Assembly: GCF_900129865.1 (NCBI RefSeq)
Contig: NZ_FQXD01000006.1
Span: forward strand, 1 to 64,000
Direction: 5' to 3'
DNA: 64,000 nt
From: Virgibacillus chiguensis
Lineage (GTDB): Bacteria > Bacillota > Bacilli > Bacillales > Amphibacillaceae
Both the position numbers and the translations under genes were made by a program. Each line of letters opens with the position of its first letter. The first letter of the stretch is position 1. Positions 16,971-26,601 of the stretch are shown here, piece by piece. The notes under the pieces were generated by a model. The model did no database searches, was not told where the DNA came from, and was given only the letters and a program-made list of their open reading frames with translations.

Positions 16971-17798
16971 CTAAAAAGAACGCCTTTCGCTACGTTGAAT
17001 CGGATAAACCATAGCATTAACTAGTCCCCCAATAATAATGATCATAGCAGACATATAAAACCAAATCATTAATACAACAATACCGCCTAATTGTCCATAA
17101 AAAGCGGTATAATCGTTACGACTAACAAAAGTAGCAAATTGAAGGGAGATAATTTGCCAACCAATTGTAGCGACAAGCGCACCTGGAAGAACTTGCTTTA
17201 CTTTGACACGTAGATTTGGAGTGAAATAATAAAGTAGAAGAAAAAAAGTCATGATTAAAAAACTACCAACTCCCCATTGGATAAAATCCCACAAACGATG
17301 AAAACTATCATTGGTAAATATATCGACCAAATATGCCCTCAGTGTTCTTTCCAAAACAGGAACAACAACAGAAAACAAGAAAACAATCATAAATCCTATC
17401 GTTAACATTAGCCCTTCAATTACTTGCCTTACGATACTTTCCTTCGCATGCACGTTATAAGCCGTGTTAAGTATACGTTTCATGGATTGAAATCCCATTG
17501 AAGCAAGCCATACAGAAATAACCAAGCTTAAAGAAAGCAAGGGTTGATTTTGATTTGCAAGCACAGCAGTTAACGTATTTCTAATGAGACGATACGTTGT
17601 ATCCGGTGCATACGGTTCAATTAGCGTTAAAATATAATCTTCATTAAAGGGCAAATAAGGAATTAACGAATAAATGACGAACAGAAACGGAAAAACAGAT
17701 AGCAGGAAATAATAAGCCATTTGTGCAGAAAGATCGTACACTTTATATATAAAAAATTTTCTCCCTAGTTCGTAAAAAAATAGTAAGATAGACATCAT
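16971..17798 (-). CDS. YihY/BrkB-family membrane protein
   Basis: A 275-residue protein with about six membrane helices. It begins with the family's amphipathic start, including DLSAQMAYYFLLSVFPFLFV, and has GALVATIGWQIISLQFATFV and YGQLGGIVVLMIWFYMSAMI near the C-terminus. The family was once misnamed ribonuclease BN; its members are polytopic membrane proteins of unclear transport function. It is separated from zorA by about 250 bases and reads in the same direction. Confidence 0.85.
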   Translation of the reverse strand: MMSILLFFYELGRKFFIYKVYDLSAQMAYYFLLSVFPFLFVIYSLIPYLPFNEDYILTLIEPYAPDTTYRLIRNTLTAVLANQNQPLLSLSLVISVWLASMGFQSMKRILNTAYNVHAKESIVRQVIEGLMLTIGFMIVFLFSVVVPVLERTLRAYLVDIFTNDSFHRLWDFIQWGVGSFLIMTFFLLLYYFTPNLRVKVKQVLPGALVATIGWQIISLQFATFVSRNDYTAFYGQLGGIVVLMIWFYMSAMIIIIGGLVNAMVYPIQRSERRSF

Positions 17799-17896
17799 AA
17801 GTCCCCTTCCATCGTCTGTCTATCTTATTTCTGTCCGTTTATGTTTTTTTTATCCAACTTATACCATTGTTAGAAAAACTTCTAGAAATCCCCCTA

Positions 17897-18082
17897 TCAC
17901 TTTCCTAATGCTTCATTGGATTGTTTGTTGATTAAACGGGCCATGCTCATGGAATAGATGAGTATTACTATTCCAAAAAAGAATAAGAAATCGAAGTTCA
18001 AACCATGTAAAAGCCCATATAACAGTAGTAATAAGATTAAAATGAGATGCAAAATATGAATAGTGAAAAGTTGTTTTTCCAA
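17897..18082 (-). CDS. Small two-helix membrane protein
   Basis: A 61-residue protein beginning MEKQLFTIHI, with two hydrophobic stretches (about 8-28 and 30-47) and a short polar tail. The TTG start is chosen because GAGGAG lies seven to eight bases upstream. That ribosome site overlaps the edge of repeat copy 2, so repeat insertion may have reshaped the 5' end. The family was not recognised. It could be co-transcribed with yihY. Confidence 0.6.
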   Translation of the reverse strand: MEKQLFTIHILHLILILLLLLYGLLHGLNFDFLFFFGIVILIYSMSMARLINKQSNEALGK

Positions 18083-18092
18083 GTAATCACTC

Positions 18093-18390
18093 CTCGTATA
18101 TTATGTTTAGGCGTTATTTTTCCGCCTATTTTATTCTAACTAATTTTATAAGATTGTATCTGCCAGTGCCCCCGTTACTTTCCACTGCAGGTGGACGCTT
18201 TCCTCAGGGCACCTTGAGCCTCCTCACTCGCAAAAAAAGCTATACTCATGCTTTTCCTGCATGAGCCACCACATTAAGTGCCAAATAACTGATTACCTTC
18301 TCCTACTATTACTGGATATGTCAATTTTCAGGGTACTGAAATGCTCTCTAGATAATGGCCTTAGGGGCATTTGGGACCATTATCTCACGC
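18093..18390. repeat. Dispersed direct repeat, copy 2
   Basis: It shares the start CTCGTATATTATGTTTAGGC, the GCGTTATTTTTCCGCC hairpin, the ACTTTCCACTGCAGGTGGAC core and the terminal CTAGATAATGGCCTTAGGGG with copy 1, in the same orientation. The GC-rich middle is shorter and more diverged, and the IS110 coding fragment is absent. Together the two copies bracket zorB, zorA, yihY and the small membrane gene. Confidence 0.75.
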
Positions 18391-18418
18391 TTCCTATATA
18401 TGAAATGGTTTCTTTTTT

Positions 18419-18457
18419 CTCACTATCAAGATTTGTTGAACAAGTCTTGATAGTGAG
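18419..18457. repeat. Perfect 13-bp inverted repeat at the end of repeat copy 2
   Basis: Arms CTCACTATCAAGA/TCTTGATAGTGAG with a 13-base loop. There is no T tract on the side expected for terminating the minus-strand protease gene, so it may be a terminal hairpin of a mobile element. Confidence 0.6.
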
Positions 18458-18466
18458 TGCTACAAC

Positions 18467-20187
18467 TTATAAGTTAACTCTTTTATGCTGGAAGAAATCT
18501 GGCAACGATTCTTTTATCCGTGCAATTAGCCACGCTTTTCTCGTACTCTTCCAATTTTCTTCTTTACATAGTTGTTGAATACGCCAATATAACGGCGGAT
18601 GCGGCATAAACTGAAACTCCATGAAGCGTAACAACCAGCTACCTCTTTCTATGCTGTTATGGTTATTCTCTTCAAGAGTGCTATATTGTAATGCCTTGTT
18701 TGTTGCTTGATCTTGGGCAACAGCTAATTCTTTCAATCCATCAGCCATATGTCTATTTCCCGCCTCTAATAGTTTAGCTCCCAAATAATCAGCCCTTATT
18801 TCTGTCCATTGAGAAATCCCTGATAAACAGATAAAAAAATAGCCGAAAATAAATTTATTAATATAATAAATAGTAATGGCTGTTCTATTAACTGTTTTAG
18901 TAAATCAAAAGATACAAAGATGCTAAATCCAAGAACAATCATTAACACCATCCGCCCAATTTGATTCACCATAACATCTCGTTTTTTTATGTGTATTGCC
19001 TCATGTGCTAAAATAGCCTTCACTGCAGACGAAGATAATTTCGTTGTTGCGCTAGTCAACATTATCGTACCTTTTCCAATGTGCATACCCGTTGCAAAAC
19101 CGTTGTATACATCAGAATCAATCATATATAATCTAGTGCCTGTTATTCCAGCTTGCGAAAAAATTTCCTGGGAAATATGATATAACTCTCCCGCTGTAAC
19201 TTCTTCTGCGTCTGAAGCATGAATAAGCAGTCGGTCTGCAATATACATATTAAACAGCCACCATAAAAATACAAAAACAGTAATCACATACCACGGGCAA
19301 TGAAGAAAAATCAAAATACTTAGTAACGCTGTATATGCAGCAACACCTTTAACGCTAATTGCAAAATAGCCTTTCCATAACAAGCGCTTTATATTGCTCC
19401 TATGCCAGATCGGAAGAATATTTTTTTCCGTTTCTACTTGCGCTACTTGGATAAAACGATCCCAGTACATGGACCACGCCTCTACATTTACAGGTGTTAA
19501 ATACATTGTTTCTCCAGAAAAAGTTAGACGCAATACGGTTGCAAATGAAGTTGTATAATCTTTACGTTCAGATAAAAAGGCAAAACTAGGATGAAGACGT
19601 AACATATCTGGATTAGATTGTTTTTGAATACTTTCTAGATGTTCCATTGGCAATTCTCTTGCTTCCAGTAAGGAAATAATGACCAGTACTTGTTCCTCAG
19701 GCAGCATATACACTTTGGCAAAGAGATAATCTAACAGGCGGTTCAAAAATGGTGGAAGCATCAAAATTAAATAGTAGCCAAGTACATACTTAAGCGTAAT
19801 AATCATTTCTGGAAGAAAAAGAAGGCAAATAACAGAAACTCCTGCTATTCCACCAGCTAACCAAATATCCATCAAAATTCGCCTAACATCTCTTTTCAGT
19901 TCAACGATCTGAAAGTTTGTAACCGAAAGCTTTTGTTGTAATTGCTGTTTTTTTACCTTTTTGTCATGATCAAAAACAACAGTAAAACTGAAATAGGTGA
20001 CGAACATCACACTAAGTGACAAAGCTGTATCGAAAAATTCATTCGTCATGAATAAATATACGATCATACTACAACTACTGATAAAAAGTAACCATACACT
20101 TATTTTCTTTGGAAGAATGAAAGAAATAAAGGTAAAGAAAATTGTAATAACACTTATGATAACGAGTTGCATATTCTTTTCCTCCAA
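18467..20187 (-). pseudogene. M48-family membrane metalloprotease gene with a frameshift
   Basis: The first 463 codons give a polytopic membrane protein with the zinc motif HEAIH at 395-399 in AVKAILAHEAIHIKKRD, then stop soon after YQGFLNG. A different frame continues at once with WTEIRADYLGAKLLEAGN, which holds the third zinc-ligand glutamate expected of M48 peptidases, and runs to 18467. A one-base deletion near 18806-18812 explains the break. Without it the protein would be about 570 residues. The truncated product lacks the third ligand and is probably inactive. A sequencing error cannot be excluded. It starts one base after the upstream lipoprotein frame. Confidence 0.8.
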
Positions 20188-21291
20188 TTACGGGACATAT
20201 TTCATTTTATTTACGAATTGTTTGACTTGGTTCACACTTAAATCTGCATCCATTATCATGAGAGAATAGCGCAGACCTTGTTCGTCCCATAACAACATTT
20301 GATACGTATCATCCTCCGTATACACCCCCTCCACGCCTCGAAATCTGATCCGCTTTTCATTTGACGCTGTAAACGATTCAATGCCATTATCATCTTCATT
20401 TGGTGTTGGAAAAACAGACAAGTTAAATATCGGTATGTTGTTATTTGTATAATCCATGCTTACTTCCGTACGCGAAAATTCACCTTTCAGTTCAATGAGT
20501 TCAACATTATTTAACACGATGTTTTCTGCTTCAGGCACATATAAGAATGTACTTCCCATCTGTTAGCGCGCTTCTTCTAAAGTAACTTTGCGATTTGGAT
20601 TTAACTCATTCATATTTTTAACTTCTACATCTTTTGGTAATTTCAAGGAGTATTTTTCATCAGCTATATCTGCTTCAAAGTTAATTTGGTTATATTCTGT
20701 TTCTACTGTTTGGTTTCCTATCGTTGCCTTCATTTTTAAAACAATCCAGTTTTCCTTATCTATCCATAACTCTTGTCGACCATATAATTGATCTTTCGCT
20801 TTAGGCTTAGCGATGACGTGTTGCGTTTGACGACCAGCTACCTTCTGTTCTTTTCCCATGCTTATTTCATGTGTTTTTGAAATTTGTTCTAAAATAAAAT
20901 TCACTTGATCCATAGGAGATGGTTGATTTAATGCAAGCATTTCTCGGTCATCCATGATGAGCGCTTGTTTTTGCTTTGGTTCGTAACTAATTAAAGATGA
21001 GCCATCATTAACGGAAATAGATATAGGTTCTTCTTTATTTCCTTCTATTTCCACACGAATTTTACCTGTACCATCACGCCATTCTTTCATTACAAACCGT
21101 TCTACTTCTGTTTCATTTTCTTTCGTTACCGTTGTCGACTCTCCATAATAAGCTACATTTGTTTCTTCTTCAGCGGCTAATACTTTATGAACCATTTCCT
21201 TTGGGGTAAATTGATTTGAACCTGGTGTACACGCTGATAATATGATTCCTCCCATGAGGCAGATTAAAATACTTATCTTATATTTTTCCAT
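20188..21291 (-). pseudogene. LolA/YdcC-like envelope lipoprotein gene split by an in-frame stop
   Basis: From the ATG at 21291 (after GAAAGGTG) the protein begins MEKYKISILICLMGG with the lipobox ILSAC, so it is a lipoprotein. The N-terminal part has LolA-like beta segments such as GRQELWIDKENWIVLKMKA. A TAA at 20563-20565 ends the frame after VTLEEAR. The same frame then continues QMGSTFLYVPEAENIVLNN to 20188, a typical C-terminal domain of this family. A single base change of an AAA, CAA or GAA codon would create the stop. The two pieces together give about 367 codons. The gene follows the histidine kinase by four bases. Confidence 0.78.
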
Positions 21292-21295
21292 ACGA

Positions 21296-22756
21296 TCACC
21301 TTTCCAAAGTTTGAGGCAACATACAAACAACACATGTACCTACGTTTTTTTGGGAGAAGATATGTATCCACCCTCCATGCTCTTCAATTACTTGTTTTGC
21401 AATACTTAACCCTAAACCATTTCTTTGAAATTCTTGCTTACTCCTCGCTGGATTATGTTGGTAAAATGGTTCAAACACATACGGCAAAACCGCTTCATCA
21501 ATCCCTTTCCCTTCATTTTGTATGAAAATGAAAGCTGCTTTCTCCTCTTGCCCCTTCCAATCTACGTTTTGCCGCACAAAGGAATAAGTCCAATCTGGCA
21601 AGTCTCCTGATACAACGCCTAACCAAATATTCCCATTAGTAGGCGTATGGGAAATTGCATTGCTCACAAGATTATCCATCACACGTATCATTTGGTTTGG
21701 GTCTACCTCGTATTTCCCTTTGACTTGCAAAGAAACATGCAAGTCAACCCCTTTTTGTTTACAAAGCGTTTCAAAGTCTGAGGTTAACATGTCAAAAAAT
21801 TCTTCCCCATCTACTAAAGCCAATTCCAGCTGCTTTTCTGATGAGCGTAACATCGTGTAGGTTAATAAATCATCAAGCATTGCTTTTAGAAAATCTGTTT
21901 TTTCCATAATGATACGCAAATATTCCTTCTGTTCCTTTACATGGATATTTTTTTCAAATACTAATGACTCTGCGTATGCTTTGATGGAAGTCAACGGTGT
22001 TTTTAAGTCATGAGATACGCTAGCAACTAAGTATTCCTTTGCTTGCTGTTCTTGCTTAGCTATTTTTCTCGCCTTATTTATTTGTCTACTCATAACATAA
22101 AAATGTGCTGTTAATTCCCCCACTTCATCTTTTTTCGTCTTTCTTTCATGTATTAATTCCCCATCAGCAAATCGTTTCATATCATTAATAAGCATCTGCA
22201 ATGGACGTACTATTTTTTTATTCACAAACAGGACAACTAACGTATAAATAACAATAAAAACAATAAATAAGCCCACACCTACTAAAAGAGCTCGATTCGT
22301 AACTCCCTCCACCCATTGTTCTCTAGGGATTTGTATTTCAAAAAATCCAATTAGTTCATCTTTCAGAAATACAGGTTGACGATATGTATAAGAGCGATAG
22401 CCTTGTTCTAAATCATATAGACCTTCATATAGCTGCTCTTTTCCATATTTTCGAAAAGCAGAAGTAACAGATGAATGAGATGCATACATAACCATGCCAT
22501 CTTTATTTAGTAAAGTAACAGCTTGATTCTCATCTATATTATGCTTGATTTTGCCCCAATCGCTATTAAACTCGTATAATTCTGGGTCAGCAAGTAATGC
22601 CTTTAATGTTGTTATTTCCTTTACCGTTTCAATATGTTCTTGTATTTTCAGTTCATCATGGTACCCTTGTATGAATAAAAATAATAAATAACCTGCCATT
22701 ACAGGAAGAACCATAACAACAAAATAAGATACCAGAAGCCATGTTTTTATTTTCAT
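21296..22756 (-). CDS. Sensor histidine kinase (HAMP, HisKA, HATPase)
   Basis: A 486-residue membrane kinase. Membrane helices at about 7-30 and 155-178 flank an extracytoplasmic sensor region of about 120 residues. A HAMP linker (180-235) follows, then the phosphoacceptor H249 in SVSHDLKTPLTS and a catalytic ATPase domain with an N-box region and NGLGLSIAKQVIEEHGG. It overlaps the response regulator by four bases. Its adjacent lipoprotein and M48 protease suggest an envelope-stress role. No ligand can be named. Confidence 0.9.
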   Translation of the reverse strand: MKIKTWLLVSYFVVMVLPVMAGYLLFLFIQGYHDELKIQEHIETVKEITTLKALLADPELYEFNSDWGKIKHNIDENQAVTLLNKDGMVMYASHSSVTSAFRKYGKEQLYEGLYDLEQGYRSYTYRQPVFLKDELIGFFEIQIPREQWVEGVTNRALLVGVGLFIVFIVIYTLVVLFVNKKIVRPLQMLINDMKRFADGELIHERKTKKDEVGELTAHFYVMSRQINKARKIAKQEQQAKEYLVASVSHDLKTPLTSIKAYAESLVFEKNIHVKEQKEYLRIIMEKTDFLKAMLDDLLTYTMLRSSEKQLELALVDGEEFFDMLTSDFETLCKQKGVDLHVSLQVKGKYEVDPNQMIRVMDNLVSNAISHTPTNGNIWLGVVSGDLPDWTYSFVRQNVDWKGQEEKAAFIFIQNEGKGIDEAVLPYVFEPFYQHNPARSKQEFQRNGLGLSIAKQVIEEHGGWIHIFSQKNVGTCVVCMLPQTLER

Positions 22757-23454
22757 TGCATGTCACCAATAAAGCGATAGCCTTTTCCCCATACCGTTTG
22801 TATGTATCGAGGTGTCTTCACAGAGTCTTGCAACTTTTCTCTTAATGATTTAATATGAACCGTTACCGTATGTATGCCATCTAATTCAACTTGCTGCCAA
22901 ATATGCTGATATAGCTCTTTCTTGGAGAACGTTTGCTCAGGATGTTTAGCCAAAACAGTAAGTAACTCCCATTCTTTATCGGTTAGCGTAATTCTTTTGC
23001 CTTGAAGAGAAACGTGGCGCTCTTTCCAATCTACCATTAGCCCATGTACATAAGAGGTGTGCTTTGTCTGTTTAGGAACTCCTTGGAACCTACGCCAACG
23101 ACGTAAATGCGATTCTACTCGGGCTTTTAATTCCAGCATACTAAATGGTTTTGCTATATAATCATCTGCCCCTAACCCTAAACCTTTTACTTTATCCCCA
23201 TCTGCTTTTCGAGCGCTTATGATAATCATTGGTACGTCACTTTTTAAGCGGATATTTTTACATAAAGAAAACCCATCCATTTCAGGAAGCATGACATCTA
23301 CAATTACAAGGTCATAATTAGAAATTTCAAAATCTTCCCATCCTTCTAACCCTGTTGTAGCCCATGCTACCTGATAATGGTTACGCATGAGCATATCTCG
23401 AATGATACGTGCAATTTCCATATCGTCTTCCACAAGTAAAATATTTTCTTCCAT
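22753..23454 (-). CDS. OmpR/PhoB-family response regulator
   Basis: A 233-residue two-domain regulator. The receiver has the acidic pair in LVEDD (9-11), the phosphoacceptor D53 in VIVDVMLPEMDG and a lysine in IAKPFS. The C-terminal winged-helix DNA-binding domain includes LTDKEWELLTVLAKHPEQ and RYIQTVWGKGYRF. It heads the operon regulator-kinase-lipoprotein-protease. The ATG follows AGGAGGAAAG. Confidence 0.92.
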   Translation of the reverse strand: MEENILLVEDDMEIARIIRDMLMRNHYQVAWATTGLEGWEDFEISNYDLVIVDVMLPEMDGFSLCKNIRLKSDVPMIIISARKADGDKVKGLGLGADDYIAKPFSMLELKARVESHLRRWRRFQGVPKQTKHTSYVHGLMVDWKERHVSLQGKRITLTDKEWELLTVLAKHPEQTFSKKELYQHIWQQVELDGIHTVTVHIKSLREKLQDSVKTPRYIQTVWGKGYRFIGDMQ

Positions 23455-23991
23455 CGGTCTTTCCTCCTACTAAAGCTAATGTAGCATAAAAAAATCGAAA
23501 TGATCGAAACTTTATAATTGGTTTATTTTTAAAGCATATCGCTTTTACGAACCAAAACCTTTAAAATAAGTACTGATATTCAAAAAAACAAGTCAAATAA
23601 AATGAAATAAATCTATTGGATATTTTTCACGATAGATGCCTTCATCATTTAATACGAATTCCTTATTTTTCTTCTTTTTTAAAATGATAATGATGGAAGA
23701 ATATTATTACATTTTAATGCAACCTAAAGTGTTTAATAAAGTAGCTATTATACTAACCCTTTCTATTGGTTAATTTGATATGATTTAACTGTAGCAGAAA
23801 TGGCTTCTTTTATCATTTGTTTCGTGCAAGGAGCAAATTGGTTTCCTCCTTCGTACATAAGCTTTTAGTAATGTTCTAGTTATATCTGAATAATTCTGGA
23901 TAAAGAGGATTATTCTCTCTCATAAAGGCGTTATGTCTCTATAAAATACGCTTATTTCGTTATCCACTAACACCTCATTTACAATAAAAAA
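23455..23991. other. Long intergenic region upstream of the two-component operon
   Basis: About 540 bases with no supported gene. The sequence is strongly AT-rich with only short open frames. It must contain the promoter of the regulator gene, but no single clear promoter could be chosen. Confidence 0.5.
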
Positions 23992-24017
23992 ACTGCAGTT
24001 TATCTTTAAACTGCAGT
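23992..24017 (-). terminator. Terminator of the DUF4349 lipoprotein gene
   Basis: A perfect 11-base stem, ACTGCAGTTTA/TAAACTGCAGT, with loop TCTT. On the minus strand it is followed by seven T residues. It lies about 30 bases beyond the stop codon. Confidence 0.9.
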
Positions 24018-24048
24018 AACAGAAAATCACATCTTTATTCTGTTTTCT

Positions 24049-24966
24049 CTATTTCTCCTTGTGATTTTGCTTTACCCATTTTCTTATAAAAATCCAACCA
24101 AGCCAACCTAATACACTAATTAGAATAAGAACCGGCATGTTACCTGCTATAAATACAAACACGTTTGAAATCACTTTCAAAAGAAAGTTTATACTCTTTA
24201 TGAATTGCTGTTTCGTTGCCTCCCATGTATTTAAGTTTCCATCTTCTATCGATACATAATTTTCTTGTATTTCAATATGAACAGTTGCCAAATCGGCTTT
24301 ATTTTGTAGATAATTCATTCGACCAGTAATTTGCTCTATTTCTTCCTGTACTTCTGCAAGGTCTTCTGAAATAGCCAATAAATCCTCTGTTTTTTCAGCT
24401 TGTTCCATAAAAGCTAATAACCTTTTCTCTACTACTTTTTTAGATTGAAGTCGAGACTCTAGATCCACATATTCTTCGGTGACATCCTGACCTGAAATAT
24501 TACTACTTAATAATTTTCCTTCTCCCGATTCTACTTCATCCATAAAAGGTTTAAAATTCGTTTGTGGTACTCTTGCAGTGATGAAACCGGTGCGATTATT
24601 TTCTTTTGTATCATTACTTCTAGATGATTCTACAATATAACCATCATAATCTATAATCAAACTTTCCAAAGTCGCTATTTTTTTCTGTAAATCTTTTACT
24701 TCTATACGTGTATCCGCAGTATAGATTACTTTTCGTTGATCCACATCGTAAGTATCTGCTTTTGGCACTTCCGTTTCTTCGGCTTTCTGTTCCGTTTGTT
24801 CTTTTCCTGAATTAGCCATTTCTCTACTATCTTCTGTTTGAATTGTTGTTTTGTCATCTTGATTACTAGAGACTGAGTTTGATTGATCACTACTATCTGA
24901 ACGTTCATCGCAACTCGTAAGTAGAATCAAAAAAAAGCACAGTAACAAAAATAATCGTGACCTCAT
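24049..24966 (-). CDS. DUF4349 domain lipoprotein
   Basis: A 305-residue lipoprotein. The signal peptide has lipobox LLTSC (C19). A long Ser/Glu/Gln-rich linker covers about 20-75. The DUF4349 core begins at VIYTADTRIEVKDLQKKIA and includes a coiled coil (about 165-225: ESRLQSKKVVEKRLLAFMEQ and on). A C-terminal membrane helix at about 268-293 (VFVFIAGNMPVLILISVLGW) is followed by a basic tail. Such proteins are predicted to be anchored at both ends on the outer membrane face. No function is assigned. It is a single gene with its own terminator. Confidence 0.85.
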   Translation of the reverse strand: MRSRLFLLLCFFLILLTSCDERSDSSDQSNSVSSNQDDKTTIQTEDSREMANSGKEQTEQKAEETEVPKADTYDVDQRKVIYTADTRIEVKDLQKKIATLESLIIDYDGYIVESSRSNDTKENNRTGFITARVPQTNFKPFMDEVESGEGKLLSSNISGQDVTEEYVDLESRLQSKKVVEKRLLAFMEQAEKTEDLLAISEDLAEVQEEIEQITGRMNYLQNKADLATVHIEIQENYVSIEDGNLNTWEATKQQFIKSINFLLKVISNVFVFIAGNMPVLILISVLGWLGWIFIRKWVKQNHKEK

Positions 24967-25035
24967 TTTTCCCTTCCCCCAAACACGTTTAGATTTCAGG
25001 CAAACACCTCTTCTTAAATCAAATATAATGAAATG

Positions 25036-25069
25036 AAGCCTTATTCAGTCGAAAAACTGGATAAGGCTT
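25036..25069 (-). terminator. Hairpin after the formaldehyde dehydrogenase gene
   Basis: Arms AAGCCTTATTCAGT/ACTGGATAAGGCTT (one G-T pair) with loop CGAAAA, 60 bases past the fdhA stop. The T tract is weak. Confidence 0.6.
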
Positions 25070-25127
25070 ATGCTTTTAATTATCGTTTGATGGTACAGAC
25101 AGCATACGCATTCATTACCTCATTTCG

Positions 25128-26345
25128 TTATGCTTTCACCAAACCATGTGGATCAATAACAAATTTCTTGGACGCACCACCATCAAATGCTTCATATCCA
25201 GCTGGCGCTTCATGCAACGAAATTAATGTAGCATTCACTGCTTTTGCAATTTGCGCCTTTCCACTTAAAATTGCCATCATTAAATCACGATGATATTTCA
25301 TCACTGGAGTTTGGCCAGTAACGAATGTATGTGCTTTCGCAAATCCTAATCCGAAACGAATTTTCAACGTTCCTTCTTTTGCATCTTTATCAACGCCCCC
25401 TGGGTCACCTGTAACATATAACCCTGGAATACCTAATTTTCCTCCAGCCCGAGTTATACCCATAATCGTGTTTAAAACAGTTGCCGGTGCTTCACTTGCT
25501 CCTTCTCCGTGACCACTAGCTTCAAACCCAACTGCATCAATCGCACAATCTACTTCTGGTGCATCTAGGATCTGCTCCATTTGCTCTCCTAAATTCGTAT
25601 GTTCACGTAAATTAATTGTTTCACACCCGAAGCTGCGTGCTTGTGCCAGCCTTTCTTCAATTAAATCACCGACAATGACGACAGATGCACCGAGTAATTG
25701 GGCAGAATGTGCAGCAGCAAGACCTACTGGACCTGCTCCAGCAACGTAAACCGTTGATCCCGGTTTAACGCCGGCGCTTACCGCTCCATGATAACCTGTT
25801 GGAAAAATATCTGATAACATAGTTAAATCAAGTATTTTGTCCATAGCCTGGTCTTTATCAGGAAATTTAAGCAGTTGAAAATCAGCATATGGAACCATTA
25901 CATATTCCGATTGACCGCCTACCCATCCGCCCATATCAACATAACCATAGGCTGATCCCGGTCTGTCTGGATTTACATTCTGGCAAATATGTGTGTCTTG
26001 TTGTTTACAATTCCTACAACGTCCGCAGGCAATGTTAAATGGAACAGATACTAAATCTCCTATTTGGATAAACTCAACATCTCGTCCTACTTCAACAACT
26101 TCTCCAGTAATTTCATGACCAAGCACTAACCCACTGGGAGCTGTAGTCCTCCCTCGAACCATGTGTTGATCACTTCCGCAAATATTCGTAGTTACTACTT
26201 TAACAATGACGCCATGATGACATTTACGCCCCACATTTAATGGATTTACACCTGGCCCATCTCGTAACACTAAATCCGGATAACGAATATCCTGCACCTC
26301 TACTTTACCAGCACCTACATATACGACACCCCTGTTCTCAGCCAC
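25128..26345 (-). CDS. fdhA: Glutathione-independent formaldehyde dehydrogenase (zinc alcohol dehydrogenase family)
   Basis: About 405 residues from the GTG at 26343-26345, chosen because AAAGGAG lies seven bases upstream (a TTG 18 bases further up has no such site). The start MAENRGVVYVGAGKVEVQDI, the catalytic-zinc region TTNICGSDQHMVRGR, the structural-zinc cysteines in ACGRCRNCKQQDTHIC and the Rossmann motif AGAGPVGLAAAHSAQLLGAS identify the FdhA type, which binds NAD tightly and oxidises formaldehyde to formate. It stands alone. A role in formaldehyde or aldehyde detoxification is likely. Confidence 0.87.
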   Translation of the reverse strand: MAENRGVVYVGAGKVEVQDIRYPDLVLRDGPGVNPLNVGRKCHHGVIVKVVTTNICGSDQHMVRGRTTAPSGLVLGHEITGEVVEVGRDVEFIQIGDLVSVPFNIACGRCRNCKQQDTHICQNVNPDRPGSAYGYVDMGGWVGGQSEYVMVPYADFQLLKFPDKDQAMDKILDLTMLSDIFPTGYHGAVSAGVKPGSTVYVAGAGPVGLAAAHSAQLLGASVVIVGDLIEERLAQARSFGCETINLREHTNLGEQMEQILDAPEVDCAIDAVGFEASGHGEGASEAPATVLNTIMGITRAGGKLGIPGLYVTGDPGGVDKDAKEGTLKIRFGLGFAKAHTFVTGQTPVMKYHRDLMMAILSGKAQIAKAVNATLISLHEAPAGYEAFDGGASKKFVIDPHGLVKA

Positions 26346-26557
26346 TAAAACACTCCTTTTCAAAAATATATTGGATGTATTGGGAGCATTGACAATCTAA
26401 AACCATTATACTACTTAAAGTTTAATTTTTCCGTAATTCTATTAATTCTAATAAAAATGTTATTTCTCTTATACGTATTTACTTCTATAAAACCTATAAA
26501 CAACAATGGCATATAGTACTGAATTTGCATAAATGAAACTATTAAAATATATGTAAA

Positions 26558-26593
26558 AAGCAAAGACACCCATTTTATTGAGTGTCTCTGCTT
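26558..26593 (-). terminator. Terminator of the DUF5067 lipoprotein gene
   Basis: Arms AAGCAAAGACAC/GTGTCTCTGCTT (one mismatch) with a short loop. On the minus strand TTTTTA follows. It is adjacent to the stop at 26602. Confidence 0.82.
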
Positions 26594-26601
26594 ATTTCTT
26601 A

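Noticed and set aside
14208-18082. Complete Zorya defence system
   Set aside because: No ZorC, ZorD or ZorE candidate is encoded on either side; only the motor pair is supported.
18790-18830. Programmed ribosomal frameshift in the M48 protease gene
   Set aside because: No slippery heptamer or downstream stem was seen; a plain one-base deletion explains the break.
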